A stretch of 49,472 bases of DNA from Pseudomonadota bacterium (GTDB taxonomy: Bacteria; Pseudomonadota; Alphaproteobacteria; Reyranellales; Reyranellaceae). The notes beneath the pieces were generated by a model. That model made no database searches. It saw nothing but the letters and a program-made list of their open reading frames with translations, and had not been told where the DNA came from. Of this stretch, positions 23,867-31,012 are shown piece after piece. Each line of letters starts with the position of its first letter. Positions within the stretch are counted from its first letter, which is position 1. The stretch spans positions 1-49,472 of the forward strand of contig JAFEFG010000024.1 in assembly GCA_018240685.1 (NCBI GenBank), written 5' to 3'. The position numbers were made by a program, and so were the translations under genes.

Positions 23867-24547
23867 ATGCCGACCCGGAGAGAGGGCCGAACGGTGCGGC
23901 TGCTCCGATGCGGCGACGGCAGCGGGCGTGACGTGAACGCGGTCCGCTCTTCCGCTGCGTCGCTTGCGACGCTCGCCCAGGAAGCGAAGTCCTGTACGCG
24001 CTGCCCGCTCTATCGCAACGCGACGCAGACGGTCTTCGGCGAGGGGCCGGCCGATGCGAAGCTGATGGTGGTGGGCGAGCAGCCGGGCGACCAGGAGGAT
24101 ATCGCCGGGCGTCCGTTCGTCGGGCCGGCGGGGAGGGTCCTCGACCGGGCGCTTGCGGAGGCAGGCATCGACCGCACCCAGGTCTACGTGACCAACGCGG
24201 TGAAGCACTTCAAGAACGAACCGCGCGGCAAGCGGCGGCTGCACAGGAAGCCGACGCGCTCGGAAGTCGAGGTGTGCAAGGTCTGGCTCCTGCAGGAGGT
24301 CGCCGTGGTGCGGCCGGCGCTCGTCCTGGCGATGGGGGTGACGGCGGCAGAGGCGCTGGCCGGTCGGCCCATGACTATCTCGCGCGAACGCGGCAGGGCC
24401 CTGGTTTTCCCCGACGGGCAAAGGGGCATGGTGACGGTCCATCCCTCCTCGATCCTGCGCGTGCCGGACGAGGCCGCGCGCCACCAGGCCTATGCCGGGC
24501 TGGTGAAGGACCTGAAGGTGGCGCTAAAAACGCTCCAAGCGGTTTGA
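23867..24547 (+). CDS. UdgX-type uracil-DNA glycosylase (family 4-like)
   Basis: The product is up to 226 residues. Motif 1 is GEQPGDQED (residues 70-78), whereas ordinary family 4 enzymes have GEAPG. The UdgX-specific R-loop GKRRLHRKP is present, with H126 in the place of the histidine that forms the covalent bond to DNA in mycobacterial UdgX. Motif 2 is HPSSILR (H192). Fe-S cysteines C43 and C46 (CTRC) and C137 (EVCKVW) are visible. The fourth, expected just before the MGVTA turn near residue 153, is alanine. The only other cysteine is C15, and it exists only if the long start is used; a GTG at 23933 would remove it. The enzyme removes uracil from DNA and stays attached. Confidence 0.9.
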   Translation: MPTRREGRTVRLLRCGDGSGRDVNAVRSSAASLATLAQEAKSCTRCPLYRNATQTVFGEGPADAKLMVVGEQPGDQEDIAGRPFVGPAGRVLDRALAEAGIDRTQVYVTNAVKHFKNEPRGKRRLHRKPTRSEVEVCKVWLLQEVAVVRPALVLAMGVTAAEALAGRPMTISRERGRALVFPDGQRGMVTVHPSSILRVPDEAARHQAYAGLVKDLKVALKTLQAV

Positions 24548-24586
24548 ATTATTGGGATTTTTACCCGGATTCGGCCGGAATCGGGG

Positions 24587-24615
24587 TTGACGCGGTGTCC
24601 CCGTCTCCCTATTTT
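24587..24615 (+). promoter_or_regulatory. Sigma-70-type promoter for rpmJ
   Basis: TTGACG (24587-24592) and TATTTT (24610-24615) are separated by exactly 17 bases. It lies after the udgX stop and before rpmJ. Transcription would start near 24622, leaving a leader of about 50 bases containing the hairpin at 24636-24658. Confidence 0.65.
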
Positions 24616-24635
24616 CCGCCCGCTTTTGGAATTCA

Positions 24636-24658
24636 CCCCGGCGTCGCCGGGGCTTTTT
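24636..24658 (+). terminator. Terminator-like hairpin in the rpmJ leader
   Basis: CCCCGGCG, T, CGCCGGGG is a perfect inverted repeat (24636-24652) followed by C and five T residues. It could end transcripts from udgX. Because it lies after the predicted rpmJ promoter and 15 bases before the rpmJ ATG, it could also be an attenuator or a leader structure controlling L36 synthesis. Confidence 0.65.
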
Positions 24659-24672
24659 GTTGAGTTGGGACC

Positions 24673-24798
24673 ATGAAGATCCGCCATTCGCTGAAGTCCG
24701 TGAAGACGCGCCACAAGGACTGCCGCATCGTGCGCCGCAAGGGCCGCGTCTACATCATCAACAAGACCAACCCGCGCTTCAAGGCGCGCCAGGGCTAA
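24673..24798 (+). CDS. rpmJ: 50S ribosomal protein L36
   Basis: A 41-residue basic protein starting [20 protein letters not shown] and ending NPRFKARQG is the characteristic L36 of the longer, cysteine-poor form. Only one cysteine remains (C17), so the zinc-binding CCCH set of the short form is absent, as in other proteobacterial C-minus versions. L36 binds 23S rRNA in the large subunit. The gene stands alone, outside the spc operon, with a promoter at 24587-24615 and terminator at 24826-24856. The ribosome site (GGGA) is weak and close to the leader hairpin, so translation may depend on leader folding. Confidence 0.97.
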   Translation: MKIRHSLKSVKTRHKDCRIVRRKGRVYIINKTNPRFKARQG

Positions 24799-24825
24799 GG
24801 CAGACCCAAGGTCACGCCTCGAAAG

Positions 24826-24856
24826 GCGGCGGAGCTTCGGCTTCCGCCGCTTTTTT
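24826..24856 (+). terminator. Intrinsic terminator after rpmJ
   Basis: GCGGCGGA and GC pair with GC and TCCGCCGC around a TTCG tetraloop (24826-24850, one bulged T), followed by six T residues. It is placed 27 bases after the rpmJ stop and 21 bases before glcD, so glcD needs its own promoter or readthrough. Confidence 0.85.
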
Positions 24857-24877
24857 ATTTGGCGTAAGGATTCGGGC

Positions 24878-26365
24878 ATGCAGATGCCGCCGCTCGATCC
24901 TGCCATCCTCGGCCGCCGCGAGGAGATCGTGGCCGCCTTGCGCGCCATCGTGCCGGGCGAGGGCGTGATCGACGATCTCGACGGCATGCGGCCCTACGAG
25001 TGCGATGCGCTCTCGGCCTATCGCCAGATGCCGCTGGTAGTCGTCCTCCCCGATACGGTCGAGCAGGTCTCGGCCATCCTGCGCTACTGCCAGGACAACA
25101 AGGTCAAGGTCGTGCCGCGCGGCGCGGGTACGTCGCTCTCCGGCGGCTCGATGCCGGTGGGCGACGCGATCCTGCTGGGCATGGGCAAGTTCAACCGCGT
25201 GCTCGAGATCGACTATTCCAACCGCTGCGCGCGCGTGCAGCCGGGCGTCACCAATCTCGGCGTTTCCAAGGCGGTCGAGAACGAGGGCTTCTACTACGCG
25301 CCCGATCCCAGCTCGCAGATCGCCTGCTCGATCGGCGGCAACGTGGCCGAGAACTCGGGCGGCGTGCATTGCCTCAAGTACGGCCTCACCACCAACAACC
25401 TGCTCGGCATCGAGATGGTGCTGATGACCGGCGAGGTGGTGCGGCTGGGCGGCAAGCACCTCGATGCCGGCGGCTACGATCTCTTGGGGCTGATGACGGG
25501 CTCCGAGGGGCTGCTGGGCGTCGTCACCGAAGTGACGGTGCGGCTCCTGCGCAAGCCTGCGACGGCGCGCGCTGTGCTGCTGGGCTTTCCGACCGAGGCG
25601 GGCGCGGCCGATTGCGTCGCCGCTGTCATCGCCTCCGGCATCATTCCCGGCGGCATGGAGATGATGGACAAGGATGCCATCAAATGCGCCGAGAACTATG
25701 TCGGCGCCGGCTATCCGCTCGATGCCGAAGGCCTGCTGATCGTCGAACTCGACGGCCCCGAGGTCGAGGTCGATCATCTCGTGGCGCGGGTCGAGGAGAT
25801 CGCGCGCGGCCGCGGCGCCACCACCTGCCGGGTCAGCCGCGACGAGCAGGAGCGGCTGCTGTTCTGGGCCGGCCGCAAGGCCGCCTTCCCGGCGGTGGGC
25901 CAGATCTCGCCCGACTATGTGTGCCTCGACGGCTCGGTGCCACGCGGGCGGCTGGTCGAAGTGCTGGCCGAGATGCGCGAGATGTCGAAGAAGCACCGCC
26001 TGCGCGTGGTGAATGTGTTCCATGCCGGCGACGGCAACCTGCATCCGCTGATCCTGTTCGACGCCAACGACCCGGACGAGTTGCGGCGCATGGAGGAGTT
26101 CGGCGCCGACATCCTGCGCCTCTGCGTACGTGTCGGCGGCGCGCTGACCGGCGAGCATGGCGTCGGCATCGAGAAGCGCGACCTGATGGGCGAGCAATTC
26201 ACCGAGATCGACCTCGACCAGCAGATGCGCGTGAAGTGCGCCTTCGATCCCGACCACCTGCTCAATCCGGGCAAGGTCTTCCCCAAGCTGCGCCGCTGCG
26301 CCGAACTCGGCCGGCTGGTGGTGCAGCAGAACAGGATCCCGTTTCCTGACATCCCGCGCTTCTGA
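24878..26365 (+). CDS. glcD: Glycolate oxidase subunit GlcD (FAD-linked)
   Basis: The 495-residue protein has the FAD_binding_4 domain with PRGAGTSLSGG near residues 83-93 and the ACSIGGNVAENSGG segment near 150. The FAD-oxidase C domain follows, with VNVFHAGDGNLHPLILFD near 377 and TGEHGVGIEKRD near 420. It oxidises glycolate (possibly D-lactate) to glyoxylate and passes electrons to GlcE/GlcF at the membrane. AAGGA precedes ATG 24878. The next gene, glcE, begins only after a 238-base AT-rich gap, unusual for this operon. Confidence 0.94.
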   Translation: MQMPPLDPAILGRREEIVAALRAIVPGEGVIDDLDGMRPYECDALSAYRQMPLVVVLPDTVEQVSAILRYCQDNKVKVVPRGAGTSLSGGSMPVGDAILLGMGKFNRVLEIDYSNRCARVQPGVTNLGVSKAVENEGFYYAPDPSSQIACSIGGNVAENSGGVHCLKYGLTTNNLLGIEMVLMTGEVVRLGGKHLDAGGYDLLGLMTGSEGLLGVVTEVTVRLLRKPATARAVLLGFPTEAGAADCVAAVIASGIIPGGMEMMDKDAIKCAENYVGAGYPLDAEGLLIVELDGPEVEVDHLVARVEEIARGRGATTCRVSRDEQERLLFWAGRKAAFPAVGQISPDYVCLDGSVPRGRLVEVLAEMREMSKKHRLRVVNVFHAGDGNLHPLILFDANDPDELRRMEEFGADILRLCVRVGGALTGEHGVGIEKRDLMGEQFTEIDLDQQMRVKCAFDPDHLLNPGKVFPKLRRCAELGRLVVQQNRIPFPDIPRF

Positions 26366-26450
26366 CGGGGTAGCGACCGGAATAGGGGATCCGCCGAGAC
26401 CTGCTTATGGTGCCCGTTCATGATGATCGCACAGCCCGTCTCCCTCAGGA

Positions 26451-26563
26451 GTGCCAGGTGATTGATTCTTCGGCGTTTTTCGGGGTTTCCATTTTCCAAC
26501 CCGGACGCGGTGCCTAAGTGACTGATTCCTTTGGATATATTTTCCGGGCCTCCATTTTTTTCC
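26451..26563. repeat. Imperfect tandem direct repeat in the glcD-glcE gap
   Basis: Two copies of about 50 bases (26451-26497 and 26510-26563) share GTGCC, an A/G GTGA-TGATTC core, a T-rich centre and a TCCATTTT-CC end. The gap is far richer in A and T than its surroundings. The rest of the 238-base interval holds no gene. Confidence 0.6.
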
Positions 26564-26578
26564 ATTTATTTAATGGAA
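26560..26578. promoter_or_regulatory. Inverted repeat TTCCATT/AATGGAA before glcE
   Basis: Seven-base perfect arms flank TATTT, 25 bases before the glcE ATG. It may be an operator or an RNA hairpin near the glcE ribosome site. Confidence 0.4.
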
Positions 26579-26603
26579 CGGCCCGGCAGATGGCGGTGGG
26601 CGC

Positions 26604-27773
26604 ATGAGCGGCACGATCAAACCGCGCGACGCTGGAGAACTGCGTCAGGCGGTTGAATGGGCGCTGAACGAGGGCATCACCCTCGATGTCAGGGGAGCCG
26701 GCAGCAAGCGCACGCTCGGCAAGCCCATGGCCTGCGATCAGGTGCTGGACGTTTCAGGTATCGCGGGCGTCGTCGACTATGCGCCCGAGGAACTGGTCAT
26801 CACGCTGCGCGCCGGCACGCCGTTGCGCGAGGTGGAGGCGTTGCTCGCGCAACGCAACCAGATGCTCGCCTTCGAGCCGCCCGATCTCGGCTCGCTGCTG
26901 GGCGGTGCGGCCGGCGAGGGGACGCTGGTGGGGGCACTCATGGGCAATTTCGCCGGTCCGCGCCGCCTCGCTGCGGGCGCCGCGCGCGACCACCTGCTGG
27001 GCTTCAGCGGCGTCAACGGCCGCGGCGAGGCCTTCAAGTCGGGCGGCCGCGTGATGAAGAACGTCACCGGCTACGATCTCTCCAAGCTGATCGCAGGCTC
27101 GTGGGGCACGCTGGCGGTGATCGGCGAGGTCTCGGTGAAGGTACTGCCGGCGCCCGACCAGACGCGCACGCTGCTCCTGCATGGCCTCGACGACACCAGG
27201 GCCGTCGCGGCGCTGTGCGCCGCCATGGGCAGTCCGCACGAGGTCTCGGGCGCGGCCCACGTCGGCGACCGGACGGCCTTGCGCGTCGAAGGCGTGGCGC
27301 CGTCGGTGGAGGCACGGCTCAAGGGGCTGCGCGATCTGCTCGTCGACACCGGCGCGGCGATGGAGGAACTCGGCACGCTCGAGTCGCGCGCCTTCTGGAA
27401 GGGCGTGCGTGACGCCGCGGTGCTGGACGCAAGCACTGACGCGATCGTCTGGCGCCTGTCCTGTCCACCGACCGAGGGACCGCGCGTCGTCTCCCGCATC
27501 CGCAGCCAGCGGCCGGCGGCGAAGGCCTTCTACGACTGGTCCGGCGGGCTGATCTGGCTGGCGCTGCCGCCGAGCTCCGACGCCGATCATGCGGTGGTCC
27601 GCGCCGCCCTCGGCCCGGCCGGCGGCCATGCCACGCTGATCCGAGCCCCCGAGGCCGTGCGCGCCGCCGTGCCGGTCTTCCAGCCCCAATCCGCGGCGCT
27701 CGCGGCACTGGCGCGGCGCGTGAAGGAGAGCTTCGATCCCAAGGGCCTCTTCAATCCGGGAAGGATGGGGTAG
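26604..27773 (+). CDS. glcE: Glycolate oxidase subunit GlcE (FAD-binding)
   Basis: The 389-residue protein has the shortened FAD_binding_4 form of GlcE: VRGAGSKRTLGKP near residues 29-41 and LITLRAGTPLREVEALLA near 61-79. The GRVMKNVTGYDLSKLIAGSWGTLAVIGEVSVKVLP stretch is near 148-182. It is a partner of GlcD and GlcF in the glycolate dehydrogenase complex. It lies only four bases before glcF, so the two are coupled, but a 238-base AT-rich region with repeats separates it from glcD. That may give glcEF separate control. Confidence 0.93.
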   Translation: MSGTIKPRDAGELRQAVEWALNEGITLDVRGAGSKRTLGKPMACDQVLDVSGIAGVVDYAPEELVITLRAGTPLREVEALLAQRNQMLAFEPPDLGSLLGGAAGEGTLVGALMGNFAGPRRLAAGAARDHLLGFSGVNGRGEAFKSGGRVMKNVTGYDLSKLIAGSWGTLAVIGEVSVKVLPAPDQTRTLLLHGLDDTRAVAALCAAMGSPHEVSGAAHVGDRTALRVEGVAPSVEARLKGLRDLLVDTGAAMEELGTLESRAFWKGVRDAAVLDASTDAIVWRLSCPPTEGPRVVSRIRSQRPAAKAFYDWSGGLIWLALPPSSDADHAVVRAALGPAGGHATLIRAPEAVRAAVPVFQPQSAALAALARRVKESFDPKGLFNPGRMG

Positions 27774-27777
27774 GGCC

Positions 27778-29097
27778 ATGCAGACCAATTTCACTCTGGC
27801 CCAGCTGGCCGATCCGGAGACGGCGCGCAGCGAGCAGATCCTGCGCAAGTGCGTCCATTGCGGCTTCTGTACCGCGACCTGCCCGACCTTCGTGCTGCTG
27901 GGTGACGAGCGCGACAGTCCGCGCGGGCGCATCTACTTCATCAAGGCGATGCTCGAGGGCGACCGCGCGCCGACGGCGCAGGAAGTGCGTCATGTCGATC
28001 GCTGCCTGTCCTGCCTCTCCTGCATGACGACCTGCCCGTCGGGCGTGAACTACATGCATCTGGTCGATCACGGCCGCGCGCATATCGAGGAGACCTACAA
28101 ACGGCCGCTGGCCGATCGCCTGATGCGGGCGTTGCTGGCGTTCCTGATGCCGCGCCCGGCTGTCTTCCGCTGGGCGACGATGCTGGCCTGGGCAGCCAGG
28201 CCCGTTGCCGCCCTGCTGCCGGCGCGCAGCGCCGATCCCGGCGGGGCCACCTTCCTGCGCCGCCTGCGGGCGATGATCGAGGCGGTGCCGTCGCGCGTGC
28301 CGATGCCATCGCCGGTGGACCGGCCACAGACCTTCGCCGCGTCGGGGACGCGGGTGAAGCGGGTCGCGCTGATGCCGGGATGCGGCCAGCAGGTGTTGGC
28401 GCCGGAAGTGAACGAGGCCACGGTGCGCCTGCTGACGCGCCATGGCGTGGAGGTGGTCAACGTCGAGGGTTCCGGCTGCTGCGGTTCGTCGGTGCAGCAT
28501 ATCGGCGACAACGAGCAGGCGCTGGAACTTGCCAAGCGCAACATCGTCGCCTGGCTGCGCGAGGCCGACGGTGCCGGTCTCGATGCCATCGTGATCAACG
28601 CCTCGGGCTGCGGCACGACAGTCAAGGACTACGGCTACATGCTCGCGAACGACGAGCTGTGGCGTGACAAGGCGGCGCGTGTGTCGGCGCTGGCCAGGGA
28701 TGTCAGCGAATTCATGGTGGAGGTAGGTCTCGCAAGTGCCAGCGCACCGCCGTTGACGGTCGCCTATCATGCGGCCTGCTCCATGCAACACGGCCAGAAA
28801 GTGATCGACCAACCCAGGAAACTGCTGCGCGATGCAGGGTTCGTCGTGAAGGACGTCCCCGAGTCGCATCTGTGCTGCGGCTGGGCCGGTACCTACCAGG
28901 TGCTGCAGCCGGACCTGTCGCGGCGGCTGCGCCGCCGCAAGGTGGCGAACATCGAAAGCCTGCGGCCCGACGTGATCGCGGCGGGCAATTTCGGCTGCGT
29001 CGGCAACATCGCCGCGGGAACCGGGATCCCCGTCGTCCACACCGTCGAACTGCTCGACTGGGCGACGGGCGGACCGAGGCCGCCGGCGCTCGGCTAG
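27778..29097 (+). CDS. glcF: Glycolate oxidase iron-sulfur subunit GlcF
   Basis: This 439-residue protein has two 4Fe-4S motifs in the N-terminus (CVHCGFCTATCP near residue 24 and CLSCLSCMTTCP near 75). Two cysteine-rich CCG-type domains follow (GSGCCGSS near 237 and LCCGWAGTY near 365). It transfers electrons from GlcD/GlcE to the respiratory chain. The start at ATG 27778 lies four bases after glcE. The C-terminus is complete. With GlcD and GlcE it makes glyoxylate, which may link through glycerate to the kinase at 41-42 kb. Confidence 0.95.
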   Translation: MQTNFTLAQLADPETARSEQILRKCVHCGFCTATCPTFVLLGDERDSPRGRIYFIKAMLEGDRAPTAQEVRHVDRCLSCLSCMTTCPSGVNYMHLVDHGRAHIEETYKRPLADRLMRALLAFLMPRPAVFRWATMLAWAARPVAALLPARSADPGGATFLRRLRAMIEAVPSRVPMPSPVDRPQTFAASGTRVKRVALMPGCGQQVLAPEVNEATVRLLTRHGVEVVNVEGSGCCGSSVQHIGDNEQALELAKRNIVAWLREADGAGLDAIVINASGCGTTVKDYGYMLANDELWRDKAARVSALARDVSEFMVEVGLASASAPPLTVAYHAACSMQHGQKVIDQPRKLLRDAGFVVKDVPESHLCCGWAGTYQVLQPDLSRRLRRRKVANIESLRPDVIAAGNFGCVGNIAAGTGIPVVHTVELLDWATGGPRPPALG

Positions 29098-29104
29098 CGT
29101 CGCC

Positions 29105-29716
29105 GTGGCGGCCTTTCGCTCTTGCCTCGCGGGGGTGCTCGGGCTGATGCTGGCCGTGAACGTGCTGGCGCAATCCGTCGATAGCGACAAGGGGAGGGCC
29201 GCCGTGCTCGACACGCTGTTCGCCAAGCTGCAAAGCACCACCGACCCCGTTGCGGCCCAGACGCTGGAGCAGGCGATCTGGGAGCAGTGGACCATGGTTC
29301 CCGACCCCGCGCAGCGCGAGCTCATGCTGCGCGGCATCGCCGAGATGCAGCAGCAACAGCTGCAGAGCGCCGTCGCGACCTTCACCAGGCTGATCGCGAT
29401 CGCGCCGGAACTGTCGGAGGCCTGGAACAAGCGCGCCACGGTCTACTGGCTGCTGGGCGACTTTCCGGCCTCGATCGCCGACATCTGCGAGACCGTGAAG
29501 CGCGAGCCGCGCCACTTCGGCGCCTATTCCGGCCTCGGCATGATCCGGGCGCAGATGGGCGAACCCGCGCGGGCGGTCGCGGCCTTCGAGCTGGCGCGCA
29601 AGTTCAATCCGCATATCGTCGGCATCGAGGAAGAGATCGAGCGGCTCCGGGCACTGGCCGGCAACGAAGTGTCCGACGACCCGCTGGGTTGCGGACAACG
29701 CACCGCGGGACGATAG
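29105..29716 (+). CDS. Exported TPR-repeat protein
   Basis: This 203-residue protein starts at GTG 29105 and has a signal peptide (MAAFRSCLAGVLGLMLAVNVLAQ). Three tetratricopeptide-like helix pairs follow: roughly residues 83-105 (QSAVATFTRLIAIAPEL), 108-140 (AWNKRATVYWLLGDFPASI) and 143-178 (GAYSGLGMIRAQMGEPARAV). TPR domains act as protein-binding scaffolds. It lies seven bases after glcF and may be cotranscribed. The binding partner is unknown. An internal ATG near 29147 is a less likely start because it shortens the signal. Confidence 0.82.
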   Translation: MAAFRSCLAGVLGLMLAVNVLAQSVDSDKGRAAVLDTLFAKLQSTTDPVAAQTLEQAIWEQWTMVPDPAQRELMLRGIAEMQQQQLQSAVATFTRLIAIAPELSEAWNKRATVYWLLGDFPASIADICETVKREPRHFGAYSGLGMIRAQMGEPARAVAAFELARKFNPHIVGIEEEIERLRALAGNEVSDDPLGCGQRTAGR

Positions 29717-29747
29717 TGCGCGACATTTTCATTCGGGAGTAACGGTA

Positions 29748-30983
29748 ATGGCGACGTTGTATGTCGGTGGACGGCTGTTCGACGGCGAGAAGGTGCATGA
29801 CGGTCTCGCGGTCCTCGAAGAGGGCGGCAAGGTCAAGCGCGTGGCGCCGGCCGGCGAGTTCGCGGGCTTCGCCGGCGAGAGGGTCGACACCGCCGGCGGG
29901 ACGCTGATCCCGGGCATGATCGACTGCCACGTCCACTCGCTGTCGGGCGCCGAGGGCAATCCGGGGGCGGCGCAGGATCGCCTGAGCGCGGCCCAGCTCA
30001 CCGTGCGCGGCATGGAATTCATGCGCGCCACGCTCGAGGGCGGCGTCACGGCCGTGCGCGATTGCGGCGGCAAGGACTACATCGAATTCGCGATCCGCGA
30101 CGCCTACAACACCGGCCGGTTCCTGGGACCGACCATGCGCTGTTCCGGCCGCATGATCTGCATGACCGGCGGTCACGGCAACCGGGTCGGCCGCGTGGCC
30201 GACGGCCCCGAGGAGGTGGTGAAGGCGGTGCGCGAGCAGATCCATGCCGGCTCCGACCTCATCAAGATCATGGCCACGGGCGGCGTGATGACGCCGGGCG
30301 TCAATCCCGAGGATGCGCACTATTCGGCCGAGGAGATGAAGGCCGGCATCACCGAGGCGCACCGCTTCCACAAGTGCTGCGCCAGCCATGCCCAGGGCGC
30401 GCTCGGCATCCTGAACGCCGTGCGCGGCGGCATCGATTCGATCGAGCACGGCATCTTCATGACCGACGAATGCGTGAAGGAGATGAAGGAGCGGGGCGTA
30501 TGGCTGGTGCCGACGCTCGCGGCCGTGAAGAACATCCTCAAGGGCTATGACGACGGCGACCGCTCGATCCCCGACTACGTGATCGAGAAGGCGCGCCGCG
30601 TGTTCGACCGCCACATCGCCTCGATCAAGATGTACTACAAGGCCGGTGGCCGCATCGCCATGGGCACCGACGCCGGCACGCCGCACAACAGGCACGGCGA
30701 GAATGCGCGCGAGCTCGAGTTCATGTGCGAGATCGGCATCTCGACGCGCGACTCGCTGTTCTTCGCCACGGCGAGCGCCGCCGACCTGATGCGCCTCGCC
30801 GAGGAGGGACGCATCAAGGAAGGCAATGCCGCCGACTTCGTGCTGTGCGACGGCGACCCGCTGGCCGACATCAAGCGGGCGGCGCGCAAGGAGAACCATC
30901 GCCTGGTGGTGAAGCGCGGGCAGGTCGCGAAGGACAACCGCGCCGCCTTCGCCGGCGCCGCGGTGCGCGTCGCCGCGGAGTAG
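29748..30983 (+). CDS. Imidazolonepropionase/prolidase-like amidohydrolase
   Basis: The 411-residue protein has all metal-site residues of the binuclear amidohydrolase subgroup: H61 and H63 in DCHVHS, carboxylated-lysine candidate K173 in DLIKIMATGG, H214 in CASHAQG, H234 in SIEHG and D308 in MGTDAG. It hydrolyses an amide or cyclic amide bond. The relatives are the bacterial prolidase-like (Sgx9260-type) and imidazolonepropionase-like enzymes, so a dipeptide or hydantoin-type substrate is plausible. CGGGAG precedes ATG 29748. There is no signal peptide. It is followed by the DUF2339 gene after 29 bases. Confidence 0.9.
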   Translation: MATLYVGGRLFDGEKVHDGLAVLEEGGKVKRVAPAGEFAGFAGERVDTAGGTLIPGMIDCHVHSLSGAEGNPGAAQDRLSAAQLTVRGMEFMRATLEGGVTAVRDCGGKDYIEFAIRDAYNTGRFLGPTMRCSGRMICMTGGHGNRVGRVADGPEEVVKAVREQIHAGSDLIKIMATGGVMTPGVNPEDAHYSAEEMKAGITEAHRFHKCCASHAQGALGILNAVRGGIDSIEHGIFMTDECVKEMKERGVWLVPTLAAVKNILKGYDDGDRSIPDYVIEKARRVFDRHIASIKMYYKAGGRIAMGTDAGTPHNRHGENARELEFMCEIGISTRDSLFFATASAADLMRLAEEGRIKEGNAADFVLCDGDPLADIKRAARKENHRLVVKRGQVAKDNRAAFAGAAVRVAAE

Positions 30984-31012
30984 CGCGAACCGAGCCGCGC
31001 GCCGAGCCGCCC

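Noticed and set aside
24812..26257. Minus-strand 481-codon frame opposite glcD
   Set aside because: Antisense to a clear GlcD with His/Asp/Ala-rich shadow composition.
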